Source: Pasteurellaceae bacterium
GTDB taxonomy: Bacteria > Pseudomonadota > Gammaproteobacteria > Enterobacterales > Pasteurellaceae
Reading direction: 5' to 3'
Length of the DNA stretch: 52,997 nt
Assembly (NCBI GenBank): GCA_900756155.1
Contig: CAAEJV010000035.1
Span: 1 to 52,997 of the forward strand
Of this stretch, positions 33,966 to 42,658 are shown piece after piece. The notes below the pieces were generated by a model. The model saw nothing but the letters and a program-made list of their open reading frames with translations. It searched no databases and was not told where the DNA came from. The number at the start of each line of letters is the position of its first letter. Positions within the stretch are counted from its first letter, which is position 1. Both the position numbers and the translations under genes were made by a program.

Positions 33966-34377
33966 TTTTAATTTTATTGGAATACAACACTAAACAAAGT
34001 GCAATAACCATAATTAAAATCGCGCCTGCGAATAAGATAGTATCAACTGAGCTCTCATGATTCACAATAATCAGGCGCAACATGGCGGTAATCCCCGCGT
34101 AAATAAAATAACGCAAAGGAAAGTGATAACCACTTTTAAAATATTGCACGATTAGGCCAATAAAACCGAAATATAAGAAAAACATCACGGCTTGTTCAGC
34201 AACATCATAAGGCACTACGCTTGATGTATTGAACACCATAATTGCTAAGGTATAGGTGATTTTAGCTAAAGCAATAATCAGCACTAAAGCCAAAGCAATA
34301 AGTGAAAAACTTAATATTACTTTTAATACACTAGTCACTACTCGAGGCAGCTTTTCTAGTTCTTGAGATTCTTCCAT
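33961..34377 (-). CDS. psiE: PsiE family inner-membrane protein
   Basis: The 138-residue protein has four hydrophobic segments (about 18-40, 58-78, 84-104 and 113-133) and resembles PsiE, a phosphate-starvation-inducible protein in E. coli of unknown biochemical function. Its N-terminus is acidic and cytoplasmic. It is monocistronic between the convergent rlmJ and the rpoD terminator region. No Pho box is apparent in the 80 nt before it. Confidence 0.85.
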   Translation of the reverse strand: MEESQELEKLPRVVTSVLKVILSFSLIALALVLIIALAKITYTLAIMVFNTSSVVPYDVAEQAVMFFLYFGFIGLIVQYFKSGYHFPLRYFIYAGITAMLRLIIVNHESSVDTILFAGAILIMVIALCLVLYSNKIKI

Positions 34378-34467
34378 AAAGTTCCTTTTTTGTTTTTTTA
34401 AATGATGAAAGGTGCATATTTTAAAGGAATGTGATTTGGTGGTAAATAGCCAAATTTAATCAAATAA

Positions 34468-34495
34468 AAAAGGCAGATATTTCTGCCTTTTCTTT
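34468..34495 (-). terminator. Terminator of rpsU-dnaG-rpoD
   Basis: Stem AAAAGGCAGA (34468-34477) / TCTGCCTTTT (34482-34491) with a 4-nt loop; the minus-strand transcript ends in a U-run, 22 nt after the rpoD stop. Confidence 0.9.
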
Positions 34496-34512
34496 TTTAT
34501 ATAAATGAATAA

Positions 34513-36402
34513 TTACTCATCTAAGAAACTTCTTAAGGTTTCTGAACGACTTGGATGACGTAATTTACGCAACGCTTTCGCTTCAATCTGACGAATACGC
34601 TCACGAGTTACATCAAATTGCTTACCCACTTCTTCAAGCGTGTGGTCGGTATTCATATCAATACCAAAACGCATACGTAATACTTTCGCTTCACGAGGGG
34701 TTAACCCTTCTAACACTTCATGAGTCGCCACTTTCAAGCTTTGTGCAGTGGCAGAATCTAATGGTAACTCAAGAGTTGAATCCTCGATGAAGTCACCTAA
34801 ATGTGAATCGTCGTCATCACCGATTGGGGTTTCCATAGAAATAGGTTCTTTCGCAATTTTAAGCACTTTACGAATTTTATCTTCTGGCATGCCCATGCGT
34901 TCAGCAAGCTCTTCTGGTGTAGCCTCACGTCCCATTTCTTGTAACATTTGACGAGAAATACGATTTAATTTGTTAATCGTTTCAATCATATGAACCGGAA
35001 TACGAATTGTACGTGCTTGGTCTGCAATGGAACGCGTAATTGCCTGACGAATCCACCAGGTTGCATAGGTTGAGAATTTATAACCACGACGGTATTCAAA
35101 TTTATCTACCGCTTTCATCAAACCAATATTCCCTTCTTGAATTAAATCCAAGAATTGTAAACCACGGTTGGTATATTTTTTCGCAATAGAAATAACCAAA
35201 CGTAAGTTAGCTTCAACCATTTCTTTTTTCGCACGGCGAGCTTTTTGTTCACCACGAGATACCGCATCACAAATCTCACGCATTTGTTGGATGGTAAGAT
35301 TAGTTTGCTGTTCAATATTCGCTAAGTTATCTAAAGATAAACGAATACGCTCTTCATATTTTGGTAAACGTTTTGCCCAAGCTTTCGTTGATTTTAATGC
35401 TTTTGCTACCCATGCATCACTGCTACCATTAGCAATAATCAGTGCCTCAAATTCATCTTTTGGCATACCTGCGATATCAACTAATACTTTTTGTAGTTGA
35501 CGCTCTTCTGAACGTACACGTTTCATCATATTCTTCATTGATAAAACAAGTACATCAAATTGTTTTGGCACTAAACGGAATTGCTTAAAAATATCTGCGA
35601 GTAGAGCAATTTGATCTTTTGCGCGTTTACCACTGCGTCCGTGTTTGGCAATAGTTGCTAATGTTTTAGTGTGTTGCTCTCTTAATGCCGAAAATCTTTC
35701 ACGCGCTACTTCAGGATCGATGCTATTATCAGAATCGCTGTCATCAGAACTTGAGCTGCTATCGCTTTCATCTTCCTCATCGCTCTCATCATCAACATCT
35801 GCTGCGGCTCCAACACTCACCTCTTCGTCAGCAAAATTCTCATCAACATTCACGGCTTCTTCTGCGGCAATATTTGGATCCACAAATCCGGTAATTAAAT
35901 CAGCTAAACGATAATTACCCGCTTCTACTTGATCATAATTATCTAATAATTCGGTTAACGCTTCTGGGTACGCCGCAATGGCGGTTTGAACTTCGTCAAT
36001 TCCTTCCTCAATACGTTTTGCAATGCTGATTTCATCTTCACGGGTAAGAAGATCAACCGTTCCCATTTCACGCATATACATACGCACAGGGTCGGTTGTA
36101 CGACCGATTTCAGATTCCACATTTGATAAAATTTGCGTTGCTTCTTCCACAGCATCTTCATCTGGAATCGTGTCATTCAACATCATTTCGTCACTTTCCG
36201 GTGCTTCATCAAGAACCGGAATACCCGCATCATGCTGTAAAGTTTGCAACAACTTATCGTAATACTCTGGGTCAATCAAATCTTCTGGAAGCAAGTCATT
36301 AATCTCCGCATAGGTTAAATAACCTTGCGTACGACCCAATTCCATAAGCTGTTCAATTTGTTCTGAATATTGCTCTGCGGTAGATTGTTGATTTTGTTCC
36401 AT
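34513..36402 (-). CDS. rpoD: RNA polymerase primary sigma factor (sigma-70)
   Basis: Housekeeping sigma factor, 629 residues. Region 1.1 is N-terminal; region 1.2 contains DPVRMYMREMGTVDLLTREDE; region 2 contains NLRLVISIAKKYTNRGLQFLDLIQEG and FSTYATWWIRQAITR, which recognise and melt the -10; region 4 contains VTRERIRQIEAKALRKLRHP, which binds the -35. The non-conserved insert between 1.2 and 2.1 carries an unusual acidic/serine tract (roughly residues 178-226). Last of the macromolecular synthesis operon, 69 nt after dnaG. Confidence 0.98.
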   Translation of the reverse strand: MEQNQQSTAEQYSEQIEQLMELGRTQGYLTYAEINDLLPEDLIDPEYYDKLLQTLQHDAGIPVLDEAPESDEMMLNDTIPDEDAVEEATQILSNVESEIGRTTDPVRMYMREMGTVDLLTREDEISIAKRIEEGIDEVQTAIAAYPEALTELLDNYDQVEAGNYRLADLITGFVDPNIAAEEAVNVDENFADEEVSVGAAADVDDESDEEDESDSSSSSDDSDSDNSIDPEVARERFSALREQHTKTLATIAKHGRSGKRAKDQIALLADIFKQFRLVPKQFDVLVLSMKNMMKRVRSEERQLQKVLVDIAGMPKDEFEALIIANGSSDAWVAKALKSTKAWAKRLPKYEERIRLSLDNLANIEQQTNLTIQQMREICDAVSRGEQKARRAKKEMVEANLRLVISIAKKYTNRGLQFLDLIQEGNIGLMKAVDKFEYRRGYKFSTYATWWIRQAITRSIADQARTIRIPVHMIETINKLNRISRQMLQEMGREATPEELAERMGMPEDKIRKVLKIAKEPISMETPIGDDDDSHLGDFIEDSTLELPLDSATAQSLKVATHEVLEGLTPREAKVLRMRFGIDMNTDHTLEEVGKQFDVTRERIRQIEAKALRKLRHPSRSETLRSFLDE

Positions 36403-36471
36403 TTTTATTCCCGTTTTGCGTTATTTTTGGAAGATAAAAGCCCTTGTTTTGAACAGGAGATTTTACCATTG

Positions 36472-38256
36472 TTATGACGGATTAACTAACTGTTTTTTCT
36501 GCTCTTCTTTTCCCTTGAGCAAATTCACTAAAATTGCTCGTTCTTGATCAGTTAAGCCTTCCGCCCTTTCTTTGGCGATAAGCATCTCAATATCACGTTC
36601 AATCGCTTGAATATTCAATCGACGATAGTTTTGAGAGAATGCATTAATGATTTCTAAGTCGTCTAATAGATGATCCCAAGACGCCAATATTTCAAGGGGC
36701 TTGCTGAATTCTGTATCGCGAAAATATTCTAAGATTTGTCCTGTTGTAATGCCCTCTCGCTCACGGCAAAGTGCGGTCAATTTTTCGAGTAATTCGTAAC
36801 CCGCTTCATGCTTTAAGGCTTGCAACCCCACATCCGAAATACGATTCACCAATTGTGAATTCTGTAATAACAGCGAAATCACCACACGCATTGGCGTTTT
36901 CTTAATGGTTTTTTGTGGCGTTTTAGGTTTTGGTTCAGCTTTGTCTATTTGATTTGGAATTAAGCTTTCAAGCTGCGATTGATCAAAGATCCCAAGCTTT
37001 TGCGCCAACATATTGCGTAATGACAAGCGCAACATATCACCAGGAATTTGACGAATTAAAGGCGCCGCGAGTGCTACTAATTTACCTCGTCCTTCTTGCG
37101 TTGAAAAATCCACCTGTGGACTTAAATGTGCAAATAAGAATTCTGTGAGAGACTGGGCTTGATCAATATACTCTTCAAACTTTTCTTTACCATATTGGCG
37201 AATATAAGTATCCGGATCTTCTCCATCGGGTAGGAAAATAAACTTAATTTGTCGTCCATCTTCCAGATAAGGCAAAGCGTTTTCAAGCGCGCGCCAAGCG
37301 GCATCACGCCCTGCTCTATCGCCATCGTAGCAGCAAATGACTTGCTCTGTTGAACGAAACAATAATTGAATTTGCTCCGAGGTCGTCGATGTACCAAGAG
37401 AAGCCACCGCATAATTGACACCAAATTGCGCTAATGCCACCACATCCATGTAGCCTTCAACCACTAATAGTTTCTCTGGCTCATCATTGATTTGTAAGGC
37501 TTCATACAAGCCATAAAGTTCATTACCTTTATGGTATGTAATGGTTTCGGGGGAGTTCAAATATTTGGGCTTTTCATCCGTTAAAACACGTCCCCCAAAA
37601 GCGACCGTACGACCACGTTTATCCCGAATCGGAAACATAATACGATTACGGAATTTATCGTACACATTGCCACGATCATTTCGAGAAAGCATGCCTAAAT
37701 CAAATAGCTTTTTCTGTTCTTCTCGATTTTTGCCGAATTGACGCAACACTGTATCCATCGCATTGGGCACATAACCGATTTGGAAACGCTCAATAATTTC
37801 TGGCGATAAACCACGTTGCTGAAGATAGCTTTGAGCAGGAATATTTAGTGGAAGTTGAGCTTGATAAAACGACGCAATCTCTTGCATTAAATCGTATAAA
37901 TTACGTTTTGTTTGATAACTCACATCCGGTTTATTGCCGAATTGATTTGGACGTTTTTCATAAGGCACTTCAAGCCCTGCCGAAGCGGCAAGTTCTTCAA
38001 CGGCTTCAACAAATTCTAATTTGTCGTAATCCATTAAAAATGAAATAGCATTACCTTTCGCGCCACAGCCGAAGCAATAATAGAATTGTTTTTTTTCACT
38101 TACCGTAAAGGAAGGTGTTTTTTCGTGATGAAACGGGCAACAAGCTTGATAATCTCGTCCCGCTTTTTTGAGTTTCACGCGCGCATTAATCACATCGACA
38201 ATATTCGATTTTGTGAGCAGATCATCAATAAATTGGCGTGGAATTGAGCCTTTCAT
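36472..38256 (-). CDS. dnaG: DNA primase
   Basis: Synthesises RNA primers at the replication fork, 594 residues. N-terminal CHC2 zinc finger (C40, H43, C61, C64), RNA polymerase core with the TOPRIM segment KLLVVEGYMDVVAL and YDGDRAGRDAA, and a C-terminal DnaB-interacting helical domain. Middle gene of rpsU-dnaG-rpoD. A hairpin (38332-38362) between rpsU and dnaG would lower dnaG expression. One uptake signal lies inside (about 36771) and one just upstream (38284). Confidence 0.98.
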   Translation of the reverse strand: MKGSIPRQFIDDLLTKSNIVDVINARVKLKKAGRDYQACCPFHHEKTPSFTVSEKKQFYYCFGCGAKGNAISFLMDYDKLEFVEAVEELAASAGLEVPYEKRPNQFGNKPDVSYQTKRNLYDLMQEIASFYQAQLPLNIPAQSYLQQRGLSPEIIERFQIGYVPNAMDTVLRQFGKNREEQKKLFDLGMLSRNDRGNVYDKFRNRIMFPIRDKRGRTVAFGGRVLTDEKPKYLNSPETITYHKGNELYGLYEALQINDEPEKLLVVEGYMDVVALAQFGVNYAVASLGTSTTSEQIQLLFRSTEQVICCYDGDRAGRDAAWRALENALPYLEDGRQIKFIFLPDGEDPDTYIRQYGKEKFEEYIDQAQSLTEFLFAHLSPQVDFSTQEGRGKLVALAAPLIRQIPGDMLRLSLRNMLAQKLGIFDQSQLESLIPNQIDKAEPKPKTPQKTIKKTPMRVVISLLLQNSQLVNRISDVGLQALKHEAGYELLEKLTALCREREGITTGQILEYFRDTEFSKPLEILASWDHLLDDLEIINAFSQNYRRLNIQAIERDIEMLIAKERAEGLTDQERAILVNLLKGKEEQKKQLVNPS

Positions 38257-38331
38257 TGCCTTGCCTCCTTGAATACGATGCGAAAGTGCGGTTGATTTTG
38301 CGTGACTTTTTTCGACGAGTTTAAAGCAACA

Positions 38332-38366
38332 AAACCGTGATACCCAAAAGGTTTCACGGTTTGTCT
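38332..38366 (-). terminator. Attenuator between rpsU and dnaG
   Basis: Stem AAACCGTGA / TCACGGTTT (38332-38340 with 38354-38362) with a 13-nt loop followed on the minus strand by TGTTGCTTT, 31 nt after rpsU. The T-run is broken, which suits partial termination. E. coli has a terminator in the same place that makes S21 far more abundant than primase. Confidence 0.75.
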
Positions 38367-38392
38367 TAACTCGAGTTAGAAAATACTACAAA

Positions 38393-38608
38393 TTAGTATA
38401 AACGGGTATTGCGCGCGTTTTCGCGAGCATTACGTTTAGCGTGACGTTTAGCAAGCGTTGCTTTTTCACGTTTACGGATTGTAGTTGGTTTTTCATAGAA
38501 TTCACGAGCGCGAACTTCTGCTAAAATACCAGCTTTTTCGCAAGAGCGTTTGAAACGACGTAAAGCTACGTCAAATGATTCGTTTTCACGTACTTTAATT
38601 ACAGGCAT
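38393..38608 (-). CDS. rpsU: 30S ribosomal protein S21
   Basis: Small basic ribosomal protein involved in translation initiation, 71 residues, identical in length to the E. coli protein and beginning MPVIKVRENESFDVALRRFKRSCEKAG. It has an almost perfect ribosome binding site GAGGTGAT. First gene of the operon; its promoter is at 38696-38724. Confidence 0.98.
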   Translation of the reverse strand: MPVIKVRENESFDVALRRFKRSCEKAGILAEVRAREFYEKPTTIRKREKATLAKRHAKRNARENARNTRLY

Positions 38609-38695
38609 AAGCCAATCACCTCAATGAGTTTAATTTAATTGCAATTTTAAATTTTTATTACTGCCGAATGAACGGCAAATTCAATAAAGGACGCA

Positions 38696-38735
38696 ATTCT
38701 AATCGATCTTCCCCGTAAAAGCAAAGGAAAGATCG
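38696..38735 (-). promoter_or_regulatory. Promoter of rpsU-dnaG-rpoD
   Basis: On the minus strand a -35 TTGCTT (38719-38724), 17-bp spacer and -10 TAGAAT (38696-38701) lie 88 nt before rpsU. An imperfect dyad, CGATCTTCC (38704-38712) and GGAAAGATCG (38726-38735), brackets the -35. No LexA box is seen. Confidence 0.7.
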
Positions 38736-38826
38736 CCTATTTGCTGAAAATTTGGCGTTTGAACTGGTTTAAGCGGGCTAAACAAGGTAAAATCTTTGCC
38801 AATTTTTTTAATAAAATGAGAAGAAA

Positions 38827-39855
38827 ATGCGTATTTTAGGGATCGAAACCTCCTGTGATGAAACAGGTGTCGCGATTTATGATGAAGATAAAGGCTTAAT
38901 TGCTAATCAGCTCTACACGCAAATTGCCTTGCATGCGGATTACGGCGGTGTGGTACCAGAACTCGCTTCCCGCGATCACATTCGCAAAACGGCGCCATTA
39001 ATTAAAGCCGCATTAGAAGAAGCCAATTTAACCGCTGATCAAATTGATGGTATCGCCTATACAAGTGGCCCGGGGTTAGTGGGCGCATTATTAGTAGGCG
39101 CAACGATCGCGCGTTCACTGGCTTATGCCTGGAATGTGCCCGCTATTGGCGTACACCATATGGAAGGTCATCTACTTGCGCCAATGCTTGATGAAAATCG
39201 ACCGCACTTTCCATTTATTGCCCTCTTAGTTTCAGGTGGACATACGCAATTAGTGCGCGTTGATGGCGTAGGAAAATATGAAGTCATTGGAGAATCTATT
39301 GATGATGCGGCAGGTGAAGCCTTTGATAAAACCGCAAAATTATTAGGGTTAGATTACCCTGGCGGTGCAGCACTTTCACGTTTAGCCGAAAAAGGATCGC
39401 CGGATCGTTTTGTATTTCCACGTCCAATGACAGATCGACCAGGCCTTGATTTTAGCTTTTCAGGTTTAAAAACCTCAGCGGCTAACACCATTAATCAAGC
39501 GCTCAAACAAGAAGGTGAATTAACCGAACAAACCAAAGCTGATATTGCGTTTGCCTTCCAAGATTCTGTCGTGGATACACTTGCAATTAAATGTAAACGC
39601 GCCTTAAAAGAAACCGGTTATAAGCGTTTGGTCATTGCTGGCGGCGTAAGCGCGAACAAAAAATTACGTGAAACCCTTGGCACTATGATGAAAAATCTTG
39701 GTGGTGAAGTGTTTTATCCGCAACCTCAATTTTGTACCGATAATGGTGCCATGATTGCCTATACGGGCTTTTTACGCTTAAAACAAGGTCAGCATAGCGA
39801 TCTCGCCATTGATGTTAAACCTCGTTGGGCAATGACTGAACTCCCTGCAATTTAA
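38827..39855 (+). CDS. tsaD: tRNA N6-adenosine threonylcarbamoyltransferase
   Basis: Essential enzyme (formerly Gcp/YgjD) that transfers threonylcarbamoyl to A37 of ANN-decoding tRNAs, with TsaB and TsaE. The 342 residues show the ASKHA ATPase start GIETSCDETGVAIYD and the iron-binding pair H111 and H115 in HHMEGH. It is divergent from rpsU, a widely conserved neighbourhood. One uptake signal lies inside (about 39201). It is followed after 9 nt by a small membrane protein gene. Confidence 0.98.
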   Translation: MRILGIETSCDETGVAIYDEDKGLIANQLYTQIALHADYGGVVPELASRDHIRKTAPLIKAALEEANLTADQIDGIAYTSGPGLVGALLVGATIARSLAYAWNVPAIGVHHMEGHLLAPMLDENRPHFPFIALLVSGGHTQLVRVDGVGKYEVIGESIDDAAGEAFDKTAKLLGLDYPGGAALSRLAEKGSPDRFVFPRPMTDRPGLDFSFSGLKTSAANTINQALKQEGELTEQTKADIAFAFQDSVVDTLAIKCKRALKETGYKRLVIAGGVSANKKLRETLGTMMKNLGGEVFYPQPQFCTDNGAMIAYTGFLRLKQGQHSDLAIDVKPRWAMTELPAI

Positions 39856-39864
39856 GGAAAAAAT

Positions 39865-40101
39865 ATGGAAAATATGATTAAAGTGAGAGCTATGCGTGCA
39901 GCCGGTATCGCTTGTTTTTTAGTGCTCGCAATTATTGGCGCATGGATTTTTACCACACCAAGTGGTGATATCGTGAGCGCGCTTTCAGCTGCCGGAAAAA
40001 TGGTTGGCGGTGGCGCCACTTACGGTACCTTTATGCTAGCAGCCTGTCCACCTGTTGCAGGATTTATTGCCTATTATTTCTGGAAATGGGTGATTAAATA
40101 A
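39865..40101 (+). CDS. Unrecognised small membrane protein (78 aa)
   Basis: I do not recognise this protein. It has 78 residues, a short basic N-terminus (MENMIKVRAMRAAG), one hydrophobic segment at about 14-30 and a second near 52-75 ending in YYFWKWVIK. A Gly/Ala-rich, polar stretch (GKMVGGGATYG) lies between. It has a good AAGGAAAA ribosome binding site, starts 9 nt after tsaD and overlaps the tdk start in a TAATG junction, so it is very likely translated and coupled to tdk. Whether it belongs functionally with either neighbour cannot be told from sequence. Confidence 0.8.
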   Translation: MENMIKVRAMRAAGIACFLVLAIIGAWIFTTPSGDIVSALSAAGKMVGGGATYGTFMLAACPPVAGFIAYYFWKWVIK

Positions 40102-40682
40102 TGGCAAAACTCTATTTTTACTACTCTACGATGAATGCGGGCAAATCAACCACCTTGCTGCAGTCTTCCTATAACTACCGTGAACGCAATATGAACACCA
40201 TGGTTTATACGGCAGCCATTGATGACCGCTTTGGATTAGGCAAAGTCACGTCGCGTATTGGTATTCATGAAGACGCCAATTTATTTACGTCAACGAGTGA
40301 CCTTTTTGCCGAAGTAAGCCAACGTTTACAACAAGAAAAAATTCATTGTGTTTTGGTTGATGAAGCCCAGTTTTTAACGAAACAGCAAGTGTATCAATTA
40401 AGCGATGTCGTGGATAAACTGAAGATTCCTGTGCTTTGTTATGGCTTGCGTACCGACTTCCAAGCAGAGCTATTTGAAGGTAGTAAGTATTTACTTGCTT
40501 GGGCAGATCAACTAGAAGAATTAAAAACAATCTGTTATTGTGGACGTAAAGCCAATTTCGTTTTACGTTTAAATGAACAAGGTGAAGTCATTAAGGAAGG
40601 GGAACAAATCCAAATTGGTGGAAACGACTCTTATCTTTCGGTTTGCCGCTATCATTACAAAGAAAAGTGCGGTCAGCTTTAA
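40101..40682 (+). CDS. tdk: Thymidine kinase (type II)
   Basis: Phosphorylates thymidine in the salvage pathway, cytoplasmic tetramer, 193 residues. P-loop STMNAGKST (about 9-17), DExQF Walker B (VDEAQFL) and structural zinc cysteines (CYCGRK and CRYHY). Its start overlaps the stop of the small membrane protein gene. An uptake signal (about 40665) lies inside the last codons. Confidence 0.97.
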   Translation: MAKLYFYYSTMNAGKSTTLLQSSYNYRERNMNTMVYTAAIDDRFGLGKVTSRIGIHEDANLFTSTSDLFAEVSQRLQQEKIHCVLVDEAQFLTKQQVYQLSDVVDKLKIPVLCYGLRTDFQAELFEGSKYLLAWADQLEELKTICYCGRKANFVLRLNEQGEVIKEGEQIQIGGNDSYLSVCRYHYKEKCGQL

Positions 40683-40718
40683 CCTCGTTTTTCAATTTTA
40701 TACTCGGAGAACAATTTT

Positions 40719-41939
40719 ATGCTAAAAAACAAAACATTCGGCAGTGCCTTAATCATTGCCGGCACGACCATCGGGGCGGGAATGCTCGCGATGCCATTAA
40801 CCTCTGCCGGTATTGGTTTTGGTTACACCGTTTTCTTATTAGTCGGCTTATGGGCGCTTTTGGTTTACAGCGGTTTACTTTTTGTTGAAGTCTATCAAAC
40901 GGCCGATCGATTAAATGATGGCGTGGCGACTCTCGCTGAAAAATACTTCGGCATTACTGGACGTGTCTTAGCCACCTTTAGTTTGCTCATTTTACTTTAT
41001 GCTCTTTCTGCGGCCTACATCACCGGAGGCGGTTCATTATTATCGGGTTTACCAACCGCTTTTGGCTTTGAAAGTCTTTCCTCCGAACTTTCAATCATTT
41101 TATTTACCGTCGTACTCGGTGCCTTTGTGGTTGTAGGTACAAGAGGCGTTGATGGTGCCACCCGCATTCTGTTCATCGGTAAATTAATTGCCTTTGCTTT
41201 TGTGTTATTCATGATGTTACCAAAAGTGTCTGTCGATAACCTGATGGCCTTACCTTTAAATTATGCTTTCGTGATCTCTGCGGCACCAATTTTCTTTACC
41301 TCCTTTGGCTTCCACATCATCATGGGCAGCGTAAACAGCTATTTAGATGGTAGTGTTACTCAATTCCGTAAAGCGATTTTAATTGGTACAGCGATTCCAC
41401 TTGTAGCTTATTTAGTGTGGCAATTAGCGACTCACGGTGTATTAAGCCAAAATGAATTCGTACAAGTGCTCCAAGCGGATCCAACCCTTAACGGCTTAGT
41501 CAATGCAACACGTCAAATCACGAACTCCCACATCATGGGTGAAATCGTACGCGTATTCTCTGCACTTGCATTAATCACCTCTTTCCTTGGTGTGATGCTA
41601 GGGGTATTTGAAGGTTTAGGCGATTTATTTAAACGTTACAAATTGCCACACAATCGCTTGACACTGACGGTTGCAGCCTTCACACCACCACTTGCGTTTG
41701 CCTTGTATTATCCTGAAGGCTTTATCGCAGCATTAAGCTATGCAGGTTTACTCTGTGCGTTCTACTGCTTAATTTTGCCTATCGGACTAGCATGGAAAAC
41801 ACGTCAAGCGAATCCGAATCTGCCTTATCGCGTAATCGGTGGAAACGTAACCTTAGTGATAGCCTTAGTAATTGGCGTAATCATTATGATCGTGCCATTC
41901 TTAATTCAATCGGGTTATTTACCTGCAGTAGCAGGCTAA
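40719..41939 (+). CDS. tyrP: Tyrosine-specific transport protein (HAAAP family)
   Basis: Inner-membrane proton symporter for aromatic amino acids, 406 residues with about eleven membrane spans. The N-terminal GSALIIAGTTIGAGMLAMPLTSAGIGF is the HAAAP signature, and the sequence is closer to TyrP than to Mtr or TnaB by overall pattern. It starts 36 nt after tdk with a CGGAGAA ribosome binding site, in the same order as in H. influenzae. No TyrR box is visible in that short gap. Confidence 0.93.
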   Translation: MLKNKTFGSALIIAGTTIGAGMLAMPLTSAGIGFGYTVFLLVGLWALLVYSGLLFVEVYQTADRLNDGVATLAEKYFGITGRVLATFSLLILLYALSAAYITGGGSLLSGLPTAFGFESLSSELSIILFTVVLGAFVVVGTRGVDGATRILFIGKLIAFAFVLFMMLPKVSVDNLMALPLNYAFVISAAPIFFTSFGFHIIMGSVNSYLDGSVTQFRKAILIGTAIPLVAYLVWQLATHGVLSQNEFVQVLQADPTLNGLVNATRQITNSHIMGEIVRVFSALALITSFLGVMLGVFEGLGDLFKRYKLPHNRLTLTVAAFTPPLAFALYYPEGFIAALSYAGLLCAFYCLILPIGLAWKTRQANPNLPYRVIGGNVTLVIALVIGVIIMIVPFLIQSGYLPAVAG

Positions 41940-41976
41940 AGTGCGGTAGATTTTCAAGGCATTTTTCTCATAAAAG

Positions 41977-42003
41977 TAGGGCTTAAACGCCCTATTTTTT
42001 ATT
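41977..42003 (+). terminator. Terminator of tyrP
   Basis: Stem TAGGGC / GCCCTA with a 6-nt loop followed by a long T-rich run, 37 nt after tyrP. An uptake signal lies just before it (41939-41947). Confidence 0.85.
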
Positions 42004-42032
42004 TTCAAAAAATTTTCATTTTTTTTACCTCT

Positions 42033-42139
42033 CTTAATCTTTCCTTAAGATTCTCTTGTTTAAATACACTCATCGAAAGGCAAACAACCCAATCGATAAA
42101 TAAATCTGAAAAATGTTAATCACTTAAGAAAAGATTAAG
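42033..42139 (+). promoter_or_regulatory. Two QseB-like boxes upstream of the ygiW-type gene
   Basis: CTTAA-N6-CTTAA occurs at 42033-42048. Its reverse form TTAAG-N6-TTAAG occurs at 42124-42139, about 90 bp downstream and 75 bp before the gene. The N6 cores are nearly the same (TCTTTC and, complemented, TCTTTT). This direct repeat is the reported QseB-binding motif at ygiW-qseBC in Aggregatibacter, and PmrA-type boxes are similar. The sites are seen; the regulator is inferred, and no qseBC lies nearby. Confidence 0.65.
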
Positions 42140-42214
42140 ATTTGAATGATTTAATACATCTGAAAGCAAAACTTTCAACTTACTTTATGATTATCTTATT
42201 TAGGAGAACAAACT

Positions 42215-42601
42215 ATGAAAAAATTACTTACTGTTGCAGCTATCGCATTATCTTCTGTTGCCGTATATAACACCGCAATAGCGCAAGGATTTAATGATGG
42301 CAATAATCAAGTCACTCAACAAGGTTTTGTAGATGAAAGTGTCATTGTAAAAACCGTTGCTGATGCATTAAATGCCAATGATAACACTCCAGTTCGTTTA
42401 GACGGACAAATTGTAAAACAAATTGGTAAAAAGGATTTCTTATTTAAAGACGCAAGTGGAAAAGAAATCCAAATTGAAGTCAGCAAAAAAGCATGGAATG
42501 GTCAAACGATAGCACCTCAAGATAACATTCAAATTATCGGTAAAGTCGATAAAGAATGGAATAAAACAGAAGTTGATGTAAAACAAATCATCAAAAAATA
42601 A
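42215..42601 (+). CDS. ygiW: YgiW/YdeI family OB-fold periplasmic stress protein
   Basis: Small exported protein of 128 residues of the bacterial OB-fold (BOF) family. Signal peptide at about 1-23 (cleavage after AIA). The mature domain has the family phrase VARLDGQIVKQIGKKDFLFKDASGKEIQIEV in modified form, then a conserved W (KKAWNG) and PxDNIQIIGKVD. Relatives affect stress tolerance and biofilm. Elsewhere in Pasteurellaceae ygiW leads the qseBC operon; here it does not. Ribosome binding site AGGAGAA. Confidence 0.88.
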   Translation: MKKLLTVAAIALSSVAVYNTAIAQGFNDGNNQVTQQGFVDESVIVKTVADALNANDNTPVRLDGQIVKQIGKKDFLFKDASGKEIQIEVSKKAWNGQTIAPQDNIQIIGKVDKEWNKTEVDVKQIIKK

Positions 42602-42612
42602 CTAACAAAATG

Positions 42613-42637
42613 ACCGCACTTTTCTTAAGTGCGGTTA
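42613..42637 (+). terminator. Uptake-signal dyad after ygiW
   Basis: ACCGCACTT (42613-42621) and AAGTGCGGT (42627-42635) pair tightly with a 5-nt loop, between ygiW and the next gene on the same strand. The following run is A-rich rather than T-rich on the plus strand, so termination is not assured. Confidence 0.6.
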
Positions 42638-42658
42638 AAAATCCCAAAGGAGAAGAGA

